Of a DNA stretch of 64,000 nucleotides, positions 52,883 through 61,565 are shown piece by piece (the first letter of the stretch is position 1; every line of letters starts with the position of its first letter). The DNA lies in assembly GCA_021307315.1 (NCBI GenBank), contig JAJSPD010000053.1, forward strand, positions 186,001-250,000, read 5' to 3'. This DNA comes from Bisporella sp. PMI_857. Its lineage: Eukaryota > Ascomycota > Leotiomycetes > Helotiales > Helotiaceae. The translations under genes and the position numbers were made by a program. The notes under the pieces were generated by a model that saw nothing but the letters and a program-made list of their open reading frames with translations, had not been told where the DNA came from and did not search any database.

Positions 52883-55757
52883 CTACAAAACCAAGAATGC
52901 CTGCACAGTAATAACGCTTATCCCCGCAAATGCAACTACGTAACTTGCAATCGCAAATGCGCTCTGTATATCGTGCTTATATACGCTCCATAGAACGCCA
53001 AATAGTAAACTACTACTCAGAAAAAGAAAGAAAATGAGGCCGGCAATTTTGCGCTGGTCCCAGTTCTCAATGAACTGCAGCCCCCAGCCAGGCTTGGGGC
53101 CGTTTGGACAAGAGGTTATCTTTTCCAGCAGTTTCTTCGGGAAGCGGTCTAAACAGACAGAGGACGTGTGCGCAGATGAGGGGTGGTGAAAAAGGTGCAT
53201 CTATATATTATATTAGCACCCTTTCTTGAATAAGATAATGTGCGAGTAAACATACCATATATCTTTCTCCGACGGGAGGGACTAATTTTGGAGGCATAGG
53301 CTTATACTGATAATCACAGCACTCAGGTGGTGGGATAACATCTTGTTTCCTTACATCAACTAGTTCTCCAACGTGCAATTCAAAATGCACGAATTTAATA
53401 CTTGTTAGCGTGTGTAGAGAGACCCATCGCTTTAAGTGCCCTCTCATACTTTCGTAGTTTTCGCGAAGTAGTTTGAATATAGTAAGATCGGAATGTGCTT
53501 TTAGTTCCATAAGGTCGAGCTGTAGAAGGCGTGTTGCGTAGCGGCCTTCGTTGTAGCAGAGAAGGAGGTATATACGTTCTGGTTGCGGCAATGAAGGGTT
53601 TGGTAGCTGTGTCTGTCTTACATTGTTTTCGTTTGATAATGGTTGGATTTCATGGAGTGGTAGATCTGGCGGCGAGCGTTGACTACGCTTGAATGAAAGC
53701 ACCGAGTTCAGGCTAAAATTTCCATTAGAGAACGATTGAAAAAACCTTGACATGTATGAGCGTGGAGTGCTTGAAACTTTGTCCATGCTGCAAGAGATTT
53801 CTAGTTTAAGTTTTTCTGCAGCACCCGATTTTAGTTCTTTGAAATCGTCGTAAGATGTATATCCACAGGCCTATATGATTAGTTAATGGTGAAACATTCC
53901 ACATAAGCTAGAGCGAGCAACGATGCATAGTGAGATTGGAACCGCAAGATTACTGGCCCAGCCGGCAACATTCAGGTATACATGAAAAAGGGTACATTGA
54001 CAAATTGTCCTGGAATTATCACTATATGGAAGTGATATGGCCATTCTAAGAGCTTGCTCTTTCGAAACAGCAGTCTAGTGCTAACATCCTAAATGGTTGA
54101 GAGCCTAGATGGTGTTTACCTGATCGGACGAAAAAGAATGAGACAGCAGGCTTACGCATTTCCAGTTCACTCTAGTCATCCCGGGTGCTACTGGTAATGT
54201 TCTGAAATAAGCAATCGCTGACATGATTGAATTAGTAGCCTTCTCGATCCGGCTATAGGAATAATCCAGTACAAGTTTGCCGATCTTCGTTCTCGCTATA
54301 TATGTGCTATCAGCGTTTTCGGCTAAAAGATTCTGTTAGCTAAATAATCCACGTTTTGTTTGTTCGTTTAAGGTCTCACTATATTTTTCAACATTTACAA
54401 AGTTCCACCATTCCAGGGCATCACTGACTTCATCGAAGTCATCATTAAGTTTAATTTCGACCGGGTTGAAAGATGGAGAGGCTAAGGGAGTGGCCCGAAT
54501 CTCCGAATTATTGTCTTCTAAAAACAATTTGCTCCTTTTGTCGATTTCCGACTCCCCACCAAGGAGATTTGAGGAAGAGGTTTGGGGAAGAGACAAGCGG
54601 GTCAGCTTGGGGTTCTCTTTGTCTAAGGTTAGAGATTCTTCAAGATCCCGGAGCTTTCCCCGTAGTCGCTGCATGGCCTTTGATAATTTGATCAATGACT
54701 CTAGATATTGGAAATCGTTGTCAGCAGAAGCATCAGATTCGATCTCGTTATCGGACACATTTTCCTGCTCATTTTCCTGCTCAATAGCTTTGGGCTGCCG
54801 AACCGCTACAAAAGAATTGCAAATCAGGTGAGCCGAGTTTCTTGCTCGATATCGAATAAAACGTGCAGCTCTTCTCTGTTCATGGCTTTCGGCTTCGCTC
54901 CGCAAGTCTATTGCAAGTTCCTTCAATAATCTACGGACTATCCTCTCGAGTTCACCGACCGCAATATACTCCAAGGCTTTTTTGCATGATATTGTTATTC
55001 CTTCATCACCCAGAATTAGACTAACAAATCTCTCGCCTGCTCCAGGTGGGTCCATAATAGATGATTGCGAAGAGCCGCTCAAAAAGGTGGATGTGCTATC
55101 TGTAATTGAGATAATGGAAGATCTTGCAGACCCATGGCTCCCCTCGCTGTGTGCATCATCTTCTCTTTGATAGTCTGCTTTGAGTTCGTCTTGGTTCACC
55201 TCACTATGTGTATTGTCTTCTTGTGTAGTGTCTTCTTGTGTAGTGTCTTCTTGTATAGTGTCTTCTTGTGTAGTGTCTTCTTGTATAGTGTCTTCTTGTG
55301 TATTGTCTCCTTCTTGATAGTCTACTTTGAGTTCGTCTTGGTTCACTTCGCTATGTATATTGTCTTCGTCTCGACGGTCTAGCTTGCATTTGTCTTGGCT
55401 CATCTCGACATGTGCACTGTCTTCTCCTTGAGAGTCTGGCTCGCATTTGTTTTGGCTCACGTTGATAACCGGATTATTTTCTCTTCGGCGGCGTACACGA
55501 ACTCTATGCTCTTCTACGGCGCATGCATCACAGCGACGGTGCTGGCAATCATAGTTTGGACAATTGGGATTGTTGTGTGTGGTCATGCCGATTGATCCTG
55601 GGTTTCCATAGTCGTCTACACATGAACAACACATCCATGTGTAATAGTAAGTATACTCGTGTTCGGTCATTGTGGGCAGACAAGTATGCGGATGTGAATG
55701 AAGTATCGATATATGATTGTGCGAATGCTTTACTGTGCGCATGACATGCGTAAGCAT
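52883..55757 (-). CDS. Fungal membrane protein with N-terminal Cys/His motif and QEDT repeats, four exons
   Basis: Exons: 55,757 (or 55,670)-54,380, 54,322-54,156, 53,870-53,256 and 53,200-52,883. The introns (57, 285 and 55 nt) have GTGAGA/TTTTAG, GTAAGC/ATATAG and GTATGT/ATATAG borders, and all joins are in phase. I favour ATG 55,670 (MTEHEYTYYYTWMCCSC), giving 796 residues. The N-terminal CCSC...CPNYDC..RRCDAC may bind zinc. An acidic region follows with seven or more (T/I)QEDT pentapeptides. Exon 2 holds LDYSYSRIEKATNSIMSA and GMTRVNWKC, and exon 3 continues ACGYTSYDDFKEL, the VxWxCxCGxxxYDDF signature of a large fungal family. Exons 3-4 carry IKFVHFELHVGELVDVRK, GWGLQFIENWDQRKIAG and two C-terminal helices (LIFFLFLSSSLLFGVLW; AIASYVVAFAGISVITVQA). 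The function is unknown and the protein is probably membrane-anchored. The 285 nt intron may hide another exon. Confidence 0.72.
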
Positions 55758-55977
55758 ATGTCGAACGCTGTAGTGATTAACCAGGTAGCTGGATAAGAAT
55801 ATTACATTTCACTTGGCAAGGCTAGGCATATATTTGCCTAAGGCTGCTGCGAACTGGCAAGGCGAGGGCACAAAGCGAGCCAATAATGTTTAATATCTGG
55901 TAAATTCAGGCTGGATATGATTATTCAAAGTTTTAACACCTTATAATATCTGTAATATAACTGTAGGTTGCCTACAG

Positions 55978-56083
55978 TGTCGGAATACCTATCACGTAGC
56001 AAAAGGCGTGGTAGTTATTGACTACGCTCTTGCTGGTGTGATTGTGGTTCTGTTGTTCGTTGATTCATTGTTCTAAGCTACGG
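55978..56083 (+). repeat. Truncated LTR-C
   Basis: TGTCGGAATACCTATCACGT up to TTCTAAGCTACGGTA, about 106 bp of family C, then cut by block G at 56,084. Confidence 0.7.
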
Positions 56084-56575
56084 TATGTCAGGATTTGAGA
56101 TCCAAGTAGCTGATATGTCTCTGCTTAAGTGGAGAACGCTAGCGCAGAAGACTTTTCACACACACAAATTACTACAGATCTGTATTCTATACACACATAG
56201 ACAACAATAGTGAGCCTGAACGGCATCCCCAATTCTTCCTGACTATCATTGTGTATTTCTCGTTCTATCAGTCCCGGTTCAGGAACGTTAGCCTGTGCCA
56301 AGTTTTTTCTAGGGCCACGTGATACCCCATCAAAATTCCACATTTTGTGCACAATTGGCCGTTTTCCTTAATAATTGTAAGACTACTAATACAATTACTT
56401 GAAATGTTGCACTATTTTGTAGCTTTAATTTTGGGCTTTTCGTTGGGCCGGCTATCAGCTTGTTATATATTACAGCGTTCAAGTTATTGAAGGTTTTTAT
56501 GCTAAAGTACGAATGTAGCCGTCATTGTCACGGCCCTGGTCCTACCTCGCTTATGCCCCTAGGTCTCGACCCCCT
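56084..56575. repeat. Repeat composite G - F - LTR-B fragment
   Basis: Block G (TGTCAGGATTTGAGATCC..., GAGCCTGAACGGCATCCCC) and block F (AAGTTTTTTCTAGGGC.ACG ... AAGTACGAATGTAGCCG) are followed at 56,527 by inverted LTR-B (TGTCACGGCCCTGGTCC ... CGACCCCCTGA), truncated at about 56,575. The same three-part order is seen at 36.1-36.6 kb. Confidence 0.7.
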
Positions 56576-56905
56576 GACGCCGGCTTCGAGGGCGGTATCA
56601 TTGCGGGTAAATTGGAAGAAGATTGGGTTCATGTATATAGGGACGAAGATTGCAGTTCCGCCTGCAGCGGTCACGGCAAAGGGAGTGAGCATAGTCCTCG
56701 ACTTGAAAAAACCCACTGGGAAGACACGTCGGCTAGTGGTCGTGAAAATGGCGTAAATTTGTTGAAGCCCTAGGAGGATGAAGAGGACGCCAGAACCGCA
56801 GAAGAGGCCGATGGTTTGTCCGGGGTTCCATTCATAGGTTACACCGCGAAAGGACACGGCCATGACGCCGAAAACGAAGGCACCCATGGTGGACACCGCG
56901 TCAGG
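56576..56905 (-). pseudogene. MFS (DHA2-type) transporter fragment
   Basis: The minus strand reads MGAFVFGVMAVSFRGVTYEW, GQTIGLFCGSGVLFILLGLQ, RVFPVGFFKSRTMLTPFAVT, AAGGTAIFVPIYMNPIFFQF, TRNDTALEAGV. The order hydrophobic helix, RVFP, helix, (F/Y)FQF.R.D.ALEAGVR matches the middle (helices 7-10) of fungal drug:H+ antiporter-2 transporters. Both ends are missing: LTR-B truncates the 3' side at about 56,575, and the 5' side joins unrelated coding sequence near 56,905. A transporter cannot be made from this. Confidence 0.75.
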
Positions 56906-57103
56906 CCATGCACCCAGTTCAGTTCGTGCTTCGGTTGCGTAAACAGTTTGTCTGATATCTCTGAGAGTATTTGGGATGGAGTGCTGTGTGCTGAGGACAT
57001 CTGTGCTCTAAGATTTTCGATCTCAGCCCCCAGCTCCTGGTTCCTCTCAGCTTTGCTGCGTGGAGAGGCAGTTCTCCAGCAGAGATCTGGAGTGTCAGAA
57101 TAG
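56906..57103 (-). pseudogene. Coiled-coil exon fragment joined to the MFS remnant
   Basis: The minus strand, after a TTGTAG acceptor near 57,106, reads SDTPDLCWRTASPRSKAERN, QELGAEIENLRAQMSSAHST, PSQILSEISDKLFTQPKHEL. The heptad pattern looks like the dimerisation segment that follows the DNA-binding domain of fungal Zn2Cys6 or bZIP regulators, but no DNA-binding motif is present upstream. It lies in a different frame from the MFS fragment. The origin is uncertain. Confidence 0.35.
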
Positions 57104-58030
57104 GCTACAAGAAATTAAAATACCGAATAGAGGGATCACTTCTGCCGTCAAGGTTTTCCCTGGTTCTGGCTTGCTGCTTTCACATATTAGCACGTTGGCA
57201 TAAAGTAACGATGCGCCGGAAGAAAATGAGCAATTACGCGTGAATGGGAACCGTATTTGCAAAAACACATAAAATTTATTTCCTGAAATTATAACTTCTT
57301 CCTCAAAAGAGAACCAGCCATATCACATGGTGAGCTGCGCTCTGATATTCTTAAGGGAGCAGGCGTACATAGTCCTGGTAGTTTGCCAGCCATAAATGGG
57401 CTAGTGTCCTTACAAGCTTCTTGGGTATTGTGGCTCAGCAGTTCTATAACGCTGTCACTGGTTAGGAGACGATTGAGCTCGAAGGATTCGAAGCACAATT
57501 GGCTGGTGAAGGAATGTATTTAGAGACGAAGTTTGTCACTGTGGGAACACCCGGGTTGGAGTAATTACTTATGCTTTAACCTGAGGGCACGTACGAGTGT
57601 GTTTCATACGTAATGCTCGTTGAGGTTGGTGGATAAGTCTTGATTGTTGGTTGATCTTGATTGTTCTAGGCTCTCGTTCTAAGGGGTTGAGTAGGATCGA
57701 GATCCCACGTTTCAGGTGCTGGTCACATAATCATAACTACATACAAATGGCTACTAACAATCACTATTCCTACTCGGTAAGCACAGTATAGTCTAGACTT
57801 GAGGGGCACAGCCTGACCAATGAAGGAGACCAATGAAGGAGTGGATTCCCTTCTCATTTGGCAAAATTCTGTCTTTAATGACGAAGCTGGGTGAATATTT
57901 AATAATGACAAACCTCCGAAATTCTCGTTATATAATTTAAGACGACGTTTGTGTCTCATTCCGGGCCTTATCTTATTCAACACTCTCTTTTATTAATAGA
58001 TTTCGCTCCTTGAAGCACGATGTCTTCCCA
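57104..58030. other. No intact gene; LTR-D fragment at 57,640-57,762
   Basis: Minus-strand 57,498-57,289 (69 codons, CFESFELNRLLTSDSVIELL) is not recognised. 57,640-57,762 matches 18,270-18,380 (GTTGAGTAGGATCGAGATC, ATCATAACTACATACAAA). 57,780-58,030 shows nothing certain. Confidence 0.4.
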
Positions 58031-59451
58031 ATGGTCGACCCATCTCTAAAGCCAGTCGAAGGCTATCCGAAGCTGGCGTGCCATATGGGAACGTGTCCTG
58101 ATTGTGCAATATACCGTTGATTCGGCAGCTTTCAAACTTTACTTTACTTCCAAGCAGAGTTAACGCACCTCGAGTGGAAACTTCGACGTCTAGAGGCTGC
58201 TGACCTTACGTCTGCCAAGCGAACCGTTCCAGATATTCAAAGGACTGGTATTAGCTGAATGGCTCTGTATTTGAGAATAGTGAGCAATTGGAAACTGTTC
58301 GTGCGATTCGTGGCAAGTTGCAAGGGCATAGTCAGTTTTTGGACTTTATGTCTGATAGCAAGACTGACGATTTGCGCAATAGATGATGCATTAATTCAGC
58401 AATCCATCATCAGCCGCATGGCCGATCCAAATCCACACAATCTCCGATCCATACAAAACTAGCTTGAGCGACCAAACATGGGGAATTTTGCTCTTGTTGG
58501 AAAAGATAGAGATACCCGGGGAGCTTCTGACGAACCACTAAGTCCTACTATGGATCTTCTCGCGATTACATCGGATGGGGGAAAGGATACATTCTTTACA
58601 TGGTTCGGTCAAAAGTTCATACACTTATTTCGTCACATTCTGTGGTATTGGATAAAGAAAGCAGATAATGCAGAATCTGTAACAGTGAACGAGTTAGTAT
58701 CGTAGTATTTAGTAATATCGAGTCTCGAGACATATAAGATCGACTTTTTGATACTACCCTAGTATTAGTATGAGATTCTCGTAAAACGCTAGTATTAGTA
58801 TGGAAATTGAATCTTATATCATATTGGCAATAATACTAAATACTGTGCTATGGCCACTTTAGGGCTATTTTACAAAGGTCTGAAATGAATTTTACTTTTT
58901 TTAGTACGAATAACCGAATTAAAAAGCTAAGACCCTTGTTGTATTGCTAATTTCGGAATATCGTCATTTAGAGTTAGTGCTGTAGTATATCGCGGTATAG
59001 TATAATATAATATAAGATTGCAAATTTTGCTGTAATACGTATACAAATTTCAAATCTCATATTGCGTGGTATATGGTATTGATTTTTAGGGGTCGATATT
59101 CACGATAATACTAACTCGCTCACTGATCTGTAATTTTGTCATATGAAAATAAAACTCTACAGAAATACACATCACATATCACTAACATTATTGGTTCTTC
59201 ACTACCGATACTAGCCATTGTGGTTTTATATTTGTGTAGCTGCGATGAATGTTCGGTTGGGTCTTATGGCGCTTTTTACCGTTGTTTGCGGCCTGCTTAT
59301 CGTTTTTCACGAATGCTACGAAGAGGGAGATATTTATTGCTACTTCAACGTGGGTACTTTTCTTTGCTGGTTGCAGTTTACTGCAACCGACAGAGTTGAT
59401 GATAGTTTTGCAGCCGTGCAGGTGGTGTTCATTTCGACCAATAACGAATGA
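58031..59451 (+). pseudogene. DUF6594-family membrane protein, degraded, with MITE insertion
   Basis: From ATG 58,031: EGYPKLACHMGTCPDCAIYR, a stop where the family has Arg (TGA from CGA), FGSFQTLLYFQAELTHLEWK, RRLEAADLTSAKR. Then, with frameshifts: NSEQLETVRAIRGKLQGHSQ; ALIQQSIISRMADPNPHNLR; MGNFALVGKDRDTRGASDEP; WFGQKFIHLFRHILWYWIKK; ESVTVNELVS. After an AT-rich insert: LQKYTSHITNIIGSSLPILA, IVVLYLC, NVRLGLMALFT, FFTNATKREIFIATSTW and SFAAVQVVFIS, the two or three C-terminal helices typical of DUF6594. At least three stops and three frameshifts make it inactive. The family's function is unknown. Confidence 0.8.
58697..59111. mobile_element. AT-rich MITE-like insertion in the DUF6594 pseudogene
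   Basis: Left end GTATCGTAGTATTTAG, right end CACGATAATAC. With flanks the inverted pair is GAGTTAGTATCGT / ACGATAATACTAACTC. TA lies at both borders (58,695-58,696 and 59,112-59,113). The 415 bp are AT-rich with repeated CTAGTATTAGTATG and no coding capacity, consistent with a Tc1-mariner-type non-autonomous element. Confidence 0.6.
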
Positions 59452-59789
59452 GTTCTGCCAACACTTGATATATGACTTTAGAAGGCTAACAAGATCGGTA
59501 TAAGGAAAATAAAAGATGTGACGGTTAAAGTAGAGTGTGGAATATGCGAGAATCTATGAGACATTGGGAGACGCGCAGGGATTTCACCACATTAACGAAG
59601 TGTTAATATCATGGTGCATAATATAAATGCATTGTTGGCTCAAACAAGTCATAGCGGAGATGTACTGGAGATGATCCCGTACAAAACGGGGTCGCTACCT
59701 CTTATAAAGTTCCACCTAAGAGCAAATACTAAAGCGCAGTGTGCGCAGTGATTTTATGCTCTTGACTCTGCAATCCTTTCTATGCCGTC

Positions 59790-60450
59790 CTAGCCACGAT
59801 TTACTCCGGAACTCCCTAAGCTGAAGTCATCGGCATTGGACCTAGTTTGCCGAGCAGCCTCCTCCTTCGCCTTGATATCCGCATCAACCTTGGCATCGTT
59901 CGCAGCCGCCTTCTCATTGCGCTCTCGCTTCCGTGCAGTGGCATGTGCTTTCTCTTCTGTGATGCAGCTGTTAGCGATAACGCATGTAAGTGAAGATCCA
60001 AGCTCAAACCTTTTGCCTTCCTCGGCAGGATAGGACTGGCACCTCCGAATCCAGCAAACTTCAGGATACCATGTTCGTGTATAGTTTCGGCACCGAGAAT
60101 GACATCCCATGGAAGGGAATCACCATTAATGACGTGGAAAACAGTAGTGAAGATCTTGCGGAAGCGTTTACCTTTCCAGTGGAGAACGAGTGTACCCATT
60201 GATATGAGCTGTTCGCCGTTGAGACAGGTGCAGATAGATTCATTATAGATAGTCATTTCGTCGGACATATGGAGCCGGTGAACGGCTTGGAGGGTGATGA
60301 GGTTGTGGACTTCGCATCCGGTATCGAGTCTCAGCTTGGACTCGACGTAGTCATCTACGTGAGGGGAGAAGATCTTGATAGTCTTCAGAAAAGGATCACT
60401 AGGTTGCTGAGAGTGTGAGCCTACCACCCGGGATACGTGGAAACGGTCTG
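59790..60450 (-). CDS. Retropepsin-like aspartic protease domain protein
   Basis: The minus strand from about 60,450 reads FLKTIKIFSPHVDDYVES, LRLDTGCEVHNLITLQAVHR (active-site D-T-G), ICTCLNGEQLISMGTLVLHW and GDSLPWDVILGAETIHEHGI (the hydrophobic-ILG motif). It ends at GGASPILPRKAK. A 53 nt intron (60,009-59,957; GCTAAC branch, CACAG) joins in phase to a charged tail (EEKAHATARKRERNEKAAA, VDADIKAKEEAARQTRS) ending at 59,790. The layout, a single retropepsin domain plus a Lys/Arg/Glu-rich helical tail, occurs in many fungal genomes outside retroelements. No reverse transcriptase or integrase is nearby. The start codon is unresolved: an in-frame stop lies just upstream of 60,450, so an earlier exon is probable. 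Confidence 0.6.
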
Positions 60451-60460
60451 TAATTTGCAA

Positions 60461-61565
60461 ACCTTATTCTTGAAAACTCTTTTCGTCTGCTTCCAGGCCA
60501 TTATGGTGGCTCTGGAAAGCCTTTCAATGAATAACGTGAAAAGGTTCAGCATAGCTTGGGATAAGATGGGATGGTATGTGGCCGGATGTCTAATCTACCT
60601 CAAACAAGCAGAGTAGAGTAGGTTTGGAAATCAAGTTGTATAAATGCACAGTGAAAAGTTGTAAAGGAAATTGTTCCAATGAGTGCGGATTGAAAGATAT
60701 ATAGAGAACCCCCTTGTAAGGCTTTGAATTCGTAGGGCTATGAATGACTGCCAACAAGCCGGCCTTTTAAGATTTTGGGCTGGGCATATCAGAAAATATC
60801 CGGCAGCGTGATCAATGTAATACCTCGTAAGATTTGGAAGTCAAGGGGTGGGCCCTCCTAAGATTTTGGAATCGACTTATCAGAAAATATTCGTACCTGG
60901 CGCTAATGCCACTCTTGATTCATGGTGATTAATCTTGTTGAACGACTCCTCATAAAATCCCAGTAAGATTTTGGGGTTTGACCTGCCAAGATGCCACCTA
61001 GCCAATGGCTCCTGGAACCATGTACGGTTTTGGCAGCGGCGAATAACTGTCGGTCGACTGCATCTCACGGGTCGCCGGGCAGACTAGTGATTTCACTTAG
61101 TATGCTCGTTGGCGTCAGGTGTAAGATGTGTCGATTGTTGTTTTTCTAAGCTACGTGTCGCGAAGAGGTTGCAGGTCCCGAAAGGGACCCACAACTCTTC
61201 ACGTGACTAGTTACATGGGTTCCAACAATAACATCCCAGGTGATAATCTCCAATTTTCTGCGCCTGGTGGCGGCTGGCGATTTTTGGTGGCCAATACCCC
61301 TGTAAGATTTTGGTAATGTGGATCCTGTTGGGCCACTTGGTCGGCTCCATACGCTGCACAAGTGCTTGGCAGGATTGTCGCTTGCAAATAACCCATGACA
61401 GCAAACGAGCTGGCACCGACAATAAAACTCCTTGGAATAACCAGAAACATCTTCCACATCCTAATATCCTCACGCTTTCATCCATTGCATCTATATCTCG
61501 TGTCAAATCCGGTGTTCGCATCGAATACGTGTCTCTCAACACTTTAATATTACCAGCGAAGCACC
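60461..61565. other. Intergenic with repeated TAAGATTTTGG motif
   Basis: TAAGATTT(T)GG occurs near 60,768, 60,828, 60,860, 60,964 and 61,302. Two of these are followed by TTATCAGAAAATAT or CATATCAGAAAATAT. This suggests a decayed repeat of about 90-100 bp. No gene is recognised. The last 200 bp probably hold the promoter of the Clr5-ankyrin gene. Confidence 0.45.

Noticed and set aside
59136..59503. Three overlapping plus-strand frames as small membrane protein genes
   Set aside because: Together they are the frame-shifted C-terminal helices of the DUF6594 pseudogene.
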